IMG/VR virus record: IMGVR_UViG_3300021519_000054 | Location: 1 to 27,528 of that record | DNA length: 27,528 nt | Strand: one strand, 5' to 3' | DNA from: a virus | Part shown: piece by piece, positions 1 through 7,363 of the stretch | Position numbering within the stretch: the first letter of the stretch is position 1 | Layout of the letters: every line of letters starts with the position of its first letter | Translations under genes and position numbers: made by a program | The notes under the pieces: generated by a model | Told to the model about the DNA's origin: nothing | What the model saw: only the letters and a program-made list of their open reading frames with translations | The model's database searches: none

Positions 1-52
1 TCCCATAGTGACTCACAACACAAGCAAAGCGCCTGACTAGATCGCTGCGTGC

Positions 53-93
53 TTGACTTGGGGAATGTGCGCGGCTACCGATTCCCCAAGTCA
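53..93 (+). promoter_or_regulatory. Perfect 13-bp palindrome (possible operator or terminase site) with weak promoter match
   Basis: TGACTTGGGGAAT at 54-66 is repeated exactly as its reverse complement at 81-93, with a 14-nt centre; the right arm ends 2 nt before the small-terminase ATG at 96. The same stretch can be read as a promoter (TTGACT at 53-58, 17 nt, TACCGA at 76-81), but the -10 match is poor. No T-run follows, so a terminator is unlikely. In lambda-type phages the terminase binding site lies just upstream of the small terminase gene, so a packaging (cos/pac) role or autoregulation is plausible. The palindrome is directly visible; its role is inferred. Confidence 0.5.
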
Positions 94-95
94 CC

Positions 96-548
96 ATGCT
101 CGCATCAGAATCAGATTTGGCCCTTTGGACACGAAAAGATCGCAAGACCATTCGTGCGAAACTCATTGACGTTCAGCACAAAAAGGGGCCTCGGGCATCG
201 AAGCTGTTCGAGTCGGACGTGGCGTTGGCTGTGCTGTATGGAAAGGTGGAGAAAGGTGACAAAAACGCACTCACTCCCCAGGAGGCCGCGCGCCGATTGA
301 CCATCAAGCGCACGGAGGAGATTGATCTGAACATGGAAGTGCTGCGCGGAAAACGCATCCCGTTGGAAATTGTGGACGCATCGGAAGACAAGGCGATCAC
401 GAACTGCGCCGGCATCCTCAAGGCCAGCGAGGGGAAAGTGCTTACGGCGGAACTTCTACAAGAGATTTTCGCCGAGTTTCGCAACATGGGGGAAGCGTTA
501 AGGGAGCACGCAAAGCACATCCGAGAGGAGGCTGATTCTGGTGAGTGA
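96..548 (+). CDS. Terminase small subunit (Nu1-like DNA-packaging protein)
   Basis: 150 residues. Small terminases recognise the packaging site and recruit the large ATPase/nuclease subunit. The call rests on position directly before a GpA-type large terminase, on size, and on composition: an N-terminal helical part (LASESDLALWTRKDRKTIR, about residues 2-20) that could be a winged-helix DNA-binding region, a charged middle (RRLTIKRTEEIDLNMEVLRGKR, about 66-87), and an acidic helical C-terminus. The ATG at 96 has no clear Shine-Dalgarno and abuts a 13-bp palindrome. The end overlaps the next gene by 8 nt, which points to translational coupling. Assignment is mainly by synteny with the lambda nu1-A pair; sequence similarity is not obvious by eye. 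Confidence 0.75.
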   Translation: MLASESDLALWTRKDRKTIRAKLIDVQHKKGPRASKLFESDVALAVLYGKVEKGDKNALTPQEAARRLTIKRTEEIDLNMEVLRGKRIPLEIVDASEDKAITNCAGILKASEGKVLTAELLQEIFAEFRNMGEALREHAKHIREEADSGE

Positions 549-2472
549 CTGGATCTCAGAAGCGGCGCACCTAGAAAACCTTGGCGAAAAGTTTATCACC
601 CGGTTCGCTCCATGGTCAAAGATGACTCCCGAGGAGTGGGCGCTAGAGGTTTATCGCCTGCAAAACGGATCGAAATTTTCGTTCGACTACGCGCCCTACT
701 CGCGTGCCATGTTCCGCAGCCTGTTCGACCGAAACACGGTGGACACGTCGTTCCAGATGTACTCGCGCGGACTGAAAAGCACTGTCATCCTCATCGCCAT
801 CGGGTTCCTGATTGACCAATCTCCGCGGCGTATCCTTTCGTTGTGGCCGACAAACAGCAACGCCGAGAAGTTCAGCACGGACAACCTGTGCGGCGAGCTG
901 CTGGACTCGACGCCGTGCCTGAACTTCCTTGGCAGCAAGGCCAAGAAGCGGACGGGCGGCAACACCATGCTGGCGAAGAAGTTTCCTGGCGGTCGCATTG
1001 ACCTGTTCGGCGCGAACGCACCCGGCGACATGCGGCGTGCGAAAGGATCGTTCCTTTATGCTGACGAAATAGACGCCATCAAGACGGAGGAAACCGATGA
1101 GGGTGATCAGCTTGCCATCTTTGCAAAGCGCGGGAGTGAATATCCCGATACCATTCAGGTCTTCGCAAGCTACCCGGCACTCAAGCTCCTCGATGCACAT
1201 GGAGAGCCGATGAACGGGCACAGCCGGATCAACTCGAAGCTAATCCGCACGGATGAAAACCAATGGCATTCAACGTGCGTGGAGTGCGGCGGCGAGCCGT
1301 TCGTGATGCACCGCTCGCAGATTCGGTATGAGAAAGGGAGACCGGAGACGGCGCGGCTGGAATGTCCGCGATGCCACGCACTGCTTACAGACACACAGCG
1401 GCACGACATGGCTCACCGTCAGGGATTCGACTGCTGGAAACCGACGCGGGAGTTTCGCGGGCACCGCGGATTTCAAGGAAACGCGATGCTTTGGCCGCAT
1501 CCGACCGATCCGGTGAAATGTCCCGGCGGGGCGTTACAGATGATCGCGCAACAGGAACTCGATGCCGAGCGGAGCGACAATCGAAAGCGTTCGCTGCGCG
1601 TGCTTGTCAACACGGTGGACGCCGAGCCGTTCGACCCGCTCGATGAGACGGAGACGCCGCCGGACTGGAAAGTTCTGTTCGACCGGCGCGAGGATTACGA
1701 GGTTGTGCCGGCACGGGCCGCGTTCCTCACCGCATTCGTGGACGTGCAACGAGACAGGTTGGAAATTGGATGGGACGCATGGGCGCGTGACGAAGAAAGT
1801 TGGGGCATGGATCACACTGTCCTCGATGGATACACGTCGCATCAGGAAGTTTGGGATGCACTGTTGCGCGAGTTTGCGCGAAAGTTCCCGCATGAGAGCG
1901 GCGCATCGCTTTCACTTGGGCAGGCGTTCATTGACGGCGGCGCGTACGCGGAGGACGTGTATCGCTTTTTTCAGCGCCTAGCACGGAAGCCGGTGGAGGG
2001 CATCAGCGGCAAGGTTTATGCCAGCAAAGGATACGGCAAGTTTGGGATGCCGATTGTCACCCGAAAGATTTCTACTGTGGCTGGGAATTTGAAGGGTAAC
2101 GCCGTCGGTACGTGGGAGGCGAAGGATTTGATCTACCAGCGTCTCCGAATGAAGGAACCGGGCGCGCAGTTCATCCATTTGAACAAGAAATTCGGTGAAG
2201 CATTTGTGCGGCAAATGGTCGTCGAGAAAGTTGCAATCGAGTACGACGGTGGGCAGGAAATTCGGAAGTATGAAAATGAAGGCGACGCACGGAACGAAGG
2301 TCTGGACATCAAGGTTGGAAACCTCGCTGCGGTTCGTCGCGTGCATCGGAATTGGGATGCACTTGAAGCGAAGATTGCAGAGGATTCAGAAGGGGTGAAA
2401 ACCGGAGAGGTCGCCGCGCAACCGCCAAAAGTCGCCGTATTCTCGCCAAGCGGCGGCGGGTGGAGGGTCTAG
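541..2472 (+). CDS. Terminase large subunit, GpA family (packaging ATPase and nuclease)
   Basis: 643 residues, the usual GpA length. It pumps DNA into the prohead and cuts the concatemer. Visible features: aromatic N-terminal region before the ATPase; a degenerate Walker A-like segment SRGLKST (residues 75-81); Walker B GSFLYADEID (169-178); a zinc-finger-like set of four cysteines in CVEC (246-249) and CPRC (275-278), typical of gpA relatives; and a nuclease domain beginning near AFLTAFVDVQRDRLEIG (394-410), with Asp401 and a second acidic position in AFIDGG (462-467). The GTG start at 541 is chosen because AGGAGG at 526-531 sits 9 nt upstream. The stop is only 7 nt from the end of a convergent leftward gene. 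Confidence 0.95.
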   Translation: MSDWISEAAHLENLGEKFITRFAPWSKMTPEEWALEVYRLQNGSKFSFDYAPYSRAMFRSLFDRNTVDTSFQMYSRGLKSTVILIAIGFLIDQSPRRILSLWPTNSNAEKFSTDNLCGELLDSTPCLNFLGSKAKKRTGGNTMLAKKFPGGRIDLFGANAPGDMRRAKGSFLYADEIDAIKTEETDEGDQLAIFAKRGSEYPDTIQVFASYPALKLLDAHGEPMNGHSRINSKLIRTDENQWHSTCVECGGEPFVMHRSQIRYEKGRPETARLECPRCHALLTDTQRHDMAHRQGFDCWKPTREFRGHRGFQGNAMLWPHPTDPVKCPGGALQMIAQQELDAERSDNRKRSLRVLVNTVDAEPFDPLDETETPPDWKVLFDRREDYEVVPARAAFLTAFVDVQRDRLEIGWDAWARDEESWGMDHTVLDGYTSHQEVWDALLREFARKFPHESGASLSLGQAFIDGGAYAEDVYRFFQRLARKPVEGISGKVYASKGYGKFGMPIVTRKISTVAGNLKGNAVGTWEAKDLIYQRLRMKEPGAQFIHLNKKFGEAFVRQMVVEKVAIEYDGGQEIRKYENEGDARNEGLDIKVGNLAAVRRVHRNWDALEAKIAEDSEGVKTGEVAAQPPKVAVFSPSGGGWRV

Positions 2473-2479
2473 GCCGTAG

Positions 2480-2743
2480 CTACTTCAGCAGCCCCATCGC
2501 CCGCGCCTGTGCGGGGTGGCTGTGAACCTCGGCGTGGTGGAAGTGGCACAGCCCGCTCCATGTGGACGTGACGTTCAGGTTCTTAAATCGGCCTTCCCGG
2601 TGGTGGATCTCCGTCGCGAGGCACGGGCATTGCGGCCACTGGCAGGCGGGGTGGTCGCTCAGGTATTCAGCGCGCAGCTTGGCGTAGATGCGGAGTCGGG
2701 CGGACTGCTTGGCGCTGACACGGCGGAGAGGCGAACGTCTCAC
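2480..2743 (-). CDS. Small HNH endonuclease on the opposite strand
   Basis: 87 residues when started at the GTG at 2743. That start overlaps the stop of the upstream leftward ORF in a GTGA junction and has GGAGG 5 nt ahead, so it is preferred over the ATG at 2806. The core is CQWPQC with TEIHHREGR, then N and CHFHHAEVHSHP: paired cysteines, the first histidines, the central asparagine and the final histidines of an HNH fold. The ending HPAQARAMGLL resembles the tail of short phage HNH proteins. It is read against every neighbour, converging on the large terminase gene, and forms a two-gene unit with the 62-residue ORF at 2740-2928. Role inferred: mobile or packaging-associated nicking nuclease. 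Confidence 0.8.
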   Translation of the reverse strand: MRRSPLRRVSAKQSARLRIYAKLRAEYLSDHPACQWPQCPCLATEIHHREGRFKNLNVTSTWSGLCHFHHAEVHSHPAQARAMGLLK

Positions 2744-2928
2744 GGCTTCCTCCGCCTGCGATGCTCCATCATCACGGCCACAGCACGAACGGCGTCGCTT
2801 TCGCACACGTCGGCGGGGGTTTGGCAGATGTCCGACACAGGCTGGTTCGGGATGGCGGTTTGGAGCCAGGACAGCACGGCGTTGCCGTCGAGGTTATTGT
2901 CGGCGATGAAGCGCGTCAGGGAGTTCAT
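2740..2928 (-). CDS. Small hypothetical protein upstream of the leftward HNH gene
   Basis: 62 residues from the ATG at 2928 (MNSLTRFIADNNLDGNAVLS...), ending in the basic tail EHRRRRKP. No domain is recognised; it looks like a short soluble helical protein. It is supported mainly by context: its TGA stop overlaps the GTG of the HNH gene (GTGA), and the HNH gene's GGAGG lies inside it, as expected for a coupled pair. The frame stays open upstream to 3042, but the longer version begins with low-complexity residues. A leftward TTGACG at 2963-2958 could be a -35, but the -10 position (AAACGT) is poor. The 259 nt from 2929 to 3187 contain no other convincing gene. Confidence 0.5.
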   Translation of the reverse strand: MNSLTRFIADNNLDGNAVLSWLQTAIPNQPVSDICQTPADVCESDAVRAVAVMMEHRRRRKP

Positions 2929-3187
2929 GGCGTGACGTTTCGCGGTTTGGAGCGTCCCGTCAACGACATTTCGCTTGCCAGCAGGACGGGGTGAGGTGAG
3001 CGTGGCGACGAATCCGCCGGGAACATCCCCGCGACGCAGCAAGAAAAAAATCTTGGTTGAAAACTGTGCCGCGCGCCCTTAGCCAAATGGCGGGGCGGGC
3101 AGAATCCCGCGATGTTCACGAAACAGATTTCATTGACATGCCTAAATCGAAACGCTCGTATCAGGCGTGACTCACCCCGACCCCTCC

Positions 3188-3400
3188 ATGAGAAACAACA
3201 CCAACAGTGCCCACGCCCACCTCAACATCCGCTCCCGCCACCGCTTCCGCGACGCCGTGAGCAGCAAACGCCACGGCGAATCTGCGGACGACATACGGAT
3301 CGCCTGCCACCTGTGGCTTCTCAGGCGATGCCCCGGATACGCCGAGGAGCACGCCGCACACGTCGAGCAGTGCGCGCGTAACTTCGGACGGGCGTGTTGA
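3188..3400 (+). CDS. Small hypothetical Cys/His-containing protein
   Basis: 70 residues from the ATG at 3188; a GTG in the same frame at 3167 would add seven. The product is basic at the N-terminus and carries C-HLWLLRR-C and later H-AAHVEQ-C, so metal binding is conceivable but unproven. Third codon positions are strongly G/C, as in the confirmed genes, which favours this strand over antisense ORFs of similar length. No Shine-Dalgarno is visible. A TTGACA at 3133-3138 with TCGTAT 17 nt on (3156-3161) is a weak candidate promoter. It could still be a chance ORF. Confidence 0.4.
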   Translation: MRNNTNSAHAHLNIRSRHRFRDAVSSKRHGESADDIRIACHLWLLRRCPGYAEEHAAHVEQCARNFGRAC

Positions 3401-3504
3401 CGGAAGCGGAATCCCCTTGCCAGCGCGCCGAGATGGTGCGATGATTCCCGTGTTGCCAATCATGGTGACGCGCCGATTCAGACCGGCTCAAAGCCTTTTT
3501 CATC

Positions 3505-3553
3505 GCCCCTTCCGTGCCGCTCTCATTCGAGGCGGGTCTGACACGGAAGGGGC
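3505..3553. promoter_or_regulatory. 12-bp perfect palindrome upstream of the winged-helix gene
   Basis: GCCCCTTCCGTG (3505-3516) and CACGGAAGGGGC (3542-3553) are exact reverse complements with a 25-nt centre; inside, CCGC (3517-3520) can pair with GCGG (3532-3535). The right arm contains GGAAGGGG, the best Shine-Dalgarno candidate for the gene at 3567, so folding of the RNA would bury it. The left arm read leftward puts GGAAGGGG next to an ATG at 3503 that opens a 60-codon leftward ORF, giving a symmetric, possibly divergent control region. Only four T residues follow, so a terminator is less likely than an operator or translational switch. Confidence 0.55.
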
Positions 3554-3566
3554 AACTTTTGCAAAA

Positions 3567-4298
3567 ATGAACACCGTCACCCAAAAGGCCGAATGGCGCT
3601 TCCCGATTGAAAACAGTTTCGTGCGCGACACGTCCCTTTCCGTCGAGGCGCGGCTGCTCTACATCATCATCAAGGGCTACGTCGGCCCCGAATGCGAAAT
3701 GCCGTTCCCCTCGCTGAACACGCTCGCGAGGCACATGGACAGGCACCGTGTCAGCGTTCAGAAGCACCTGAAAGAATTGGAGCATTCCGGCTACATCGAG
3801 CGGCTGAAAACGAGGCGGAACGGCATGTTTTCCTCCACGCGCTACGTCCTGAACGACCGTAGTCAAAAAAAATCACTACGGTTCCCACCGACTACGGTAA
3901 AAGTGACTACAAAGAGGTACCAGCTTAAAGATGTACCATCCGATGCAAAAGATCGTCTAAAGAAGTCTAAAGAGACACCGGAAGTTTCCGGTGTGGAGTT
4001 TTTTGAAGAAATTCCGGCAGAATCGAAGCCGGATATGCGAGCAAAGGAGGAAAAGCTCAAGACGGTCAAAGTGCCTTGGCAATACCCATCGGAACTCGAG
4101 TTCAATGAGTTCGTCGTGTCCGAGAATCTGGACAACGTGGCAAACCGGAACGGCAACCTCTACGCCACCCTCTGCGCTCGCAAGTGGCACGACTGGCGAT
4201 ATCGTGACGCGAAATGGGTTCGCATTTCAGACTGGCGAAGCTACGTGACCGGACTGGAAGAGACGATGGAGGCCGCACGCACGCGGACACGCCGATGA
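3567..4298 (+). CDS. Winged-helix DNA-binding protein, possible replication initiator
   Basis: 243 residues. Residues about 22-95 form a winged helix-turn-helix of the type common in phage replication proteins: SVEARLLYIIIKGY, then FPSLNTLARHMDRHRVSVQK (helix-turn-helix) and LKELEHSGYIERL followed by the wing. Residues about 96-165 are a charged, low-complexity linker. About 168-232 is a compact aromatic C-terminal region (YPSELEFNEFV, LCARKWHDWRYRD, ISDWRSYV). The ATG at 3567 is chosen because it precedes the conserved fold; earlier in-frame starts run through unconvincing sequence and the palindrome. The linker DNA carries ACTACGGT repeats, a layout resembling lambda gene O with its internal origin. 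Lying between the terminase and the connector is unusual for an initiator. A transcription regulator is the main alternative. Confidence 0.7.
   Translation: MNTVTQKAEWRFPIENSFVRDTSLSVEARLLYIIIKGYVGPECEMPFPSLNTLARHMDRHRVSVQKHLKELEHSGYIERLKTRRNGMFSSTRYVLNDRSQKKSLRFPPTTVKVTTKRYQLKDVPSDAKDRLKKSKETPEVSGVEFFEEIPAESKPDMRAKEEKLKTVKVPWQYPSELEFNEFVVSENLDNVANRNGNLYATLCARKWHDWRYRDAKWVRISDWRSYVTGLEETMEAARTRTRR
3856..3913. repeat. Iteron-like ACTACGGT cluster with A-tract (candidate origin)
   Basis: The 8-mer ACTACGGT occurs exactly at 3875-3882 and 3891-3898, inverted at 3856-3863, and in part (ACTAC) at 3906-3910. Centre-to-centre spacings are about 19, 16 and 15 bp. An eight-A tract (3865-3872) separates the inverted pair. 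AT-richer DNA with two tandem 10-mers (GTCTAAAGAA at 3955-3964, GTCTAAAGAG at 3965-3974) follows. All of this codes for the low-complexity linker of the winged-helix protein. Repeats plus adjacent AT-rich DNA inside an initiator-like gene are the hallmark of lambdoid origins, but the function here is inferred. Confidence 0.5.
3975..4004 (+). terminator. Terminator-like hairpin inside the winged-helix gene
   Basis: ACACCGGAA (3975-3983) and TTCCGGTGT (3986-3994) are perfect complements separated by GT; the top pairs must open to form a loop. GGAG and then six T residues (3999-4004) follow. The form is that of an intrinsic terminator, but it lies within the open reading frame, so it may attenuate transcription into the portal genes or belong to the adjacent candidate origin. 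The 4-nt gap before the T-run weakens the terminator reading. Confidence 0.3.
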
Positions 4299-4396
4299 TT
4301 CTCACACGCAAAACCATTCACGCCCGCGAGATCGCGCGGCTGTGCGAGGTTTAGGGCTTGCAATACACCACAACAGGCGGTATGAAGTGACGCTAA

Positions 4397-4996
4397 ATGG
4401 CATCCGTCACCACTACCGCTGGAGTTCCTTCGTCAATCGAGGCGGGCGACGAGTATCATTTTACGGTGAACTACCCGAGCTTTCCGGTCGGGACGTGGAC
4501 GGCGGTTTTCGTGATGGCAAAAGGTACCGGAACTCCGGTCAGCACAGCAGCGACAACCAGCGGAAACGACTTCCTAATTACGTTCACAAGTGCTGTCACT
4601 GCGGCGCTTGGAGTGGCCGGCACCGGAGAATATCAATGGGCGATGTACGTGACATCGAGCAGCCAGCGCACGACCGCCGACACTGGACTCATCACGGTGC
4701 TGCCAAACCTCGCCGTCGCGCGCACGCCGAGCTTTTCGGAGGCGCAAGTGACGCTGTTGCAAGGAGTTCTCGCGTCGTTCAACGCGACCGACAAGATGAA
4801 AGTGGACTTCAACGGCCAGATGTTCCAGCGGGCGCACATCGTGGACTACCAAAAGCAGCTTGTCTATTATCAGGCCGCGGTCATCCGTGAACAGCAGGCG
4901 CTCAAGGCGCAGCGTGGCGAGCACACGGGCGGGCGGATCGATCCGTTCTTCGTGCCGCAGTGGACTGGCCCTTACCTCAACCCTTACGTTCGATGA
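4397..4996 (+). CDS. gpW-like head-tail connector with an added N-terminal beta-sandwich domain
   Basis: 199 residues. The gene sits between the large terminase and the portal, where lambda encodes gpW, the protein that closes the filled head and accepts the tail. About residues 1-105 look like an immunoglobulin-like beta domain (EAGDEYHFTVNYPSFPVGTW, later TGEYQWAMYVTSS). About 115-180 is a helical segment (FSEAQVTLLQGVLASFNATD, then an amphipathic run ending in IREQQALKAQRG) of about gpW size, with a short hairpin KVDFNGQMFQRAH between. The stop overlaps the portal start (ATGA). The 98 nt before it hold only a 19-codon ORF. The gpW call is mainly positional; a fused beta domain plus gpW-like tail is an inference from the pattern of the sequence. 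Confidence 0.65.
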   Translation: MASVTTTAGVPSSIEAGDEYHFTVNYPSFPVGTWTAVFVMAKGTGTPVSTAATTSGNDFLITFTSAVTAALGVAGTGEYQWAMYVTSSSQRTTADTGLITVLPNLAVARTPSFSEAQVTLLQGVLASFNATDKMKVDFNGQMFQRAHIVDYQKQLVYYQAAVIREQQALKAQRGEHTGGRIDPFFVPQWTGPYLNPYVR

Positions 4997-6780
4997 ACCC
5001 ATTCAAATACATTCGCGGCCTGTTTGGAAGCAAAGGCAAGGTCGAGCAGCGCAACTACCGGGAGGCCATTTCACTCGGCGGCGTGAACTCGGATTGGAGC
5101 ACGTTAAATTCGAGTGAGGATTCCCAAATTTGGATGAACGCCTACCTCCTCACGGCCCGCACGCGTTCGCTGGCGCAGACGAATCCGACGTTTTGTCGGT
5201 ACCGCGAACTCATCTGGGGCAGCGTCTTCGGCGACGCCGGCACGATGCTGCGCATGAAGGTAAAGGAGCAGGAGGATCGCGTCATCCACACCGCCGCGGA
5301 GAAAGCTGCCATCCGCGCCCACGAGGAACGCCGCAACCGTGTGCTGCGCTACGTCGCCGAAAAAGAGGAACGCACATTCGAGCCGTTCGTGATGCTGCGC
5401 GACTTCGGCACCAACGGATCTCGCGTCGCACAGGTGAAGGTCGGCGAGCCGGACGTGTTCGCTAACCAGCTCATCGAGCGCAAATGGAAGGAATGGCAGC
5501 GCGCCGAGTTCTGCGACGTGCGGAAGACCCGCACCTACGCACAGATCCGCCAGCTTCGTCTTTGGAGTGCCATCCGTGACGGCGATTTCTTCATTCGCCT
5601 CGTGCGCGGTAAGAACGTCAACAAATTCGGCTTCTCGCTCCAGCTCATCAACGCAGAGTGGGTGGATCGCTTCTACAACGACACGATGCCAAACGGCGAT
5701 GAAGTCCGCATGGGCATCCGCTACAAGATGAACTCGTGGGGACTCGGCGAGCCGGTGAGCTACTTTTTAATCAAACGTCAACCGAAGGACTGGCAGTTCA
5801 GCGTGCCGGGCGCATTCAACTTCTACGGCGGCGCACTGCACGACGAGATTCCGGCAAGCGAGATCATCCACTACGCGCGCCCGATTGACGCCGAGAGCAC
5901 ACGTCCCGCGCCGTGGGTGGCATCCTGCATCCCGGTGGCTCGCCAACTCAGCCAATACGCCATCGCCGAGGTCATCGCCGCGCGTGCGCAGGCGTGCAAA
6001 GTCGGATGGCTGTCCTCGACCGTCGTGCCCGAGGGCGGCGTCCCGACCGACGTTGATCCGCGCACCGGAGTCCCGCGGCAGGAACTCACGCCGGGCAGCA
6101 TCGTCGGCCTTCCGTGGGGCGTCGAATACACGGAGTCCGATCCGAAGCACCCGAACGGGAATTTCGAGAACTTCCGCAAGGCGATGCTTAGGGAGCAGAG
6201 CGCCGGTATGCCGGGAGCGGCGTACTCGGAACTTGCGAACGACTACGAAGCGATCTCGTTCAGCGCAGGTCGTCTCCAGCATCTTGCTACGTCCAACATG
6301 ACGTACATGATTCAGCAGTTCGACATTGACGATGCTGAGATCCCGATTTTCGAGGCATGGCTGGAAATGGCGCTGATGACCGGACAGATTCCTTTGCCGC
6401 TCGCCAAGCTGGAAAAGTTCAATACTCCGCACTTCCAAGGCCCGCGCACCCCGCAGGTGGACGAGGTGAAGGAGGTCACTGCCGCAGCCCTTCGTGTCGC
6501 GAACCATTTCAGCAGCGACCAGCACGAGTGCGATCAATACGGCGTGGACTTTGAGGAAATGCTGTTCGAGCAGGCCGAGGCCAACATGCTCAAAGAATCA
6601 CTTGGCATGAGCACAGCGAAGACCGTCGAGAAACCAGCAGCCGTAGCTGCGCAGCAGGACGACAGCGAAGACGGCGATGGAGCGGACGATGAACCCGCGA
6701 AGCCAGCCGACAAGCCCGCGGCGAAACCTGCCAAGAAAAAGCACATGACGAAATCGAAGCGTGTGCAACTCGTTCCATGA
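4993..6780 (+). CDS. Portal protein, lambda gpB family
   Basis: 595 residues from the ATG at 4993, which overlaps the previous stop (ATGA). Portals form the dodecameric ring at one head vertex through which DNA enters and leaves. Family-like stretches are RLWSAIRDGDFFIRLVRG, QLINAEWVDRF, the IPASEIIHYARPIDAEST region, and a late segment resembling the lambda-type wing/crown (ANDYEAISFSAGRLQHLATS). The C-terminus (last ~50 residues) is an acidic stretch followed by an Ala/Pro/Lys-rich tail. The stop overlaps the start of an HNH gene (6777), whose insertion may have replaced the end of the original intergenic region. Confidence 0.93.
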   Translation: MNPFKYIRGLFGSKGKVEQRNYREAISLGGVNSDWSTLNSSEDSQIWMNAYLLTARTRSLAQTNPTFCRYRELIWGSVFGDAGTMLRMKVKEQEDRVIHTAAEKAAIRAHEERRNRVLRYVAEKEERTFEPFVMLRDFGTNGSRVAQVKVGEPDVFANQLIERKWKEWQRAEFCDVRKTRTYAQIRQLRLWSAIRDGDFFIRLVRGKNVNKFGFSLQLINAEWVDRFYNDTMPNGDEVRMGIRYKMNSWGLGEPVSYFLIKRQPKDWQFSVPGAFNFYGGALHDEIPASEIIHYARPIDAESTRPAPWVASCIPVARQLSQYAIAEVIAARAQACKVGWLSSTVVPEGGVPTDVDPRTGVPRQELTPGSIVGLPWGVEYTESDPKHPNGNFENFRKAMLREQSAGMPGAAYSELANDYEAISFSAGRLQHLATSNMTYMIQQFDIDDAEIPIFEAWLEMALMTGQIPLPLAKLEKFNTPHFQGPRTPQVDEVKEVTAAALRVANHFSSDQHECDQYGVDFEEMLFEQAEANMLKESLGMSTAKTVEKPAAVAAQQDDSEDGDGADDEPAKPADKPAAKPAKKKHMTKSKRVQLVP

Positions 6781-7241
6781 AAGTAATCGAACTCACAAAG
6801 GGGGCAGTTGCCATTGTTGACGACGAAGATTTTGAGCGTCTCGCGCAATTCAGGTGGTACTGTGATCACATGGGATATGCGCGAAGAAATGTAAAATCTA
6901 CACCCGGAAAGCAGCGCGCCATCCTCATGCACAGAGAGATCATTGCGAATGGGTCAGATAAACATGTGGATCACATAAATAGAAACCCTCTGGATAATCG
7001 GCGATGCAATTTACGACTGGCGACCGCCTCTGAAAACATGGCGAACAGAGCAATGCACTCAAACAACAAGGCAGGGAAAAAAGGCGTGAGCTTTGATAAG
7101 TTCAGAAGGAAATGGCGCGCCCAAATCAAGAAAAACGGGAAAGTTAAAAATTTGGGCAGATTCGAGACTGTTGAGGCCGCTCATGCCGCCTACGTCTCTG
7201 CCGCTACATTGATGCACGGCGAATTCGCCAGATTTAACTGA
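6777..7241 (+). CDS. HNH endonuclease with C-terminal AP2-like DNA-binding domain
   Basis: 154 residues. About 40-85 is the HNH_3 core: HREIIANGSDKHVDHINRNP with LDNRRCNLRLATASENMANR, giving the His, Asn and His ligands. About 98-150 resembles an AP2-type DNA-binding domain (GVSFDKFRRKWRAQIKKNGK, LGRFETVEAAHAAYVSAA). This pairing is typical of free-standing homing endonucleases. The ATG overlaps the portal stop, with no separate promoter seen. Base composition is more AT-rich than its neighbours, fitting recent insertion between portal and capsid genes. Confidence 0.92.
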   Translation: MKVIELTKGAVAIVDDEDFERLAQFRWYCDHMGYARRNVKSTPGKQRAILMHREIIANGSDKHVDHINRNPLDNRRCNLRLATASENMANRAMHSNNKAGKKGVSFDKFRRKWRAQIKKNGKVKNLGRFETVEAAHAAYVSAATLMHGEFARFN

Positions 7242-7242
7242 T

Positions 7243-7359
7243 ATGAGTAAGATCAAGCCAGGAAACCCGAAACGGAAAAAAAAACCCCGTCGCGAGCCGG
7301 ACCCGTTTGAAAAGTTCCACGTCGAACATCGCGATCCCGTCAATCTCCACACACGATAA
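7243..7359 (+). CDS. Tiny basic protein (38 residues)
   Basis: Begins MSKIKPGNPKRKKKPRREPD and ends NLHTR. The first half is almost entirely Lys/Arg/Pro. It starts 1 nt after the HNH gene's stop and ends 4 nt before the protease-capsid start, so it fits the tight packing of the operon. A nine-A run (7276-7284) in its coding DNA is a slippage-prone site. No Shine-Dalgarno is apparent and no family is recognised. It may be real or only a bridging open frame. Confidence 0.4.
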   Translation: MSKIKPGNPKRKKKPRREPDPFEKFHVEHRDPVNLHTR

Positions 7360-7363
7360 TCCA

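Noticed and set aside
3321-3866. 181-codon minus-strand frame over the palindrome
   Set aside because: Overlaps the winged-helix domain coding region. Only its last 60 codons, from the ATG at 3503, are even arguable as a gene.
4295-4354. 19-codon ORF overlapping the winged-helix stop
   Set aside because: Too short to support; likely chance.
5767-6537. 256-codon minus-strand frame
   Set aside because: Antisense shadow of the portal gene, with no recognisable domain.
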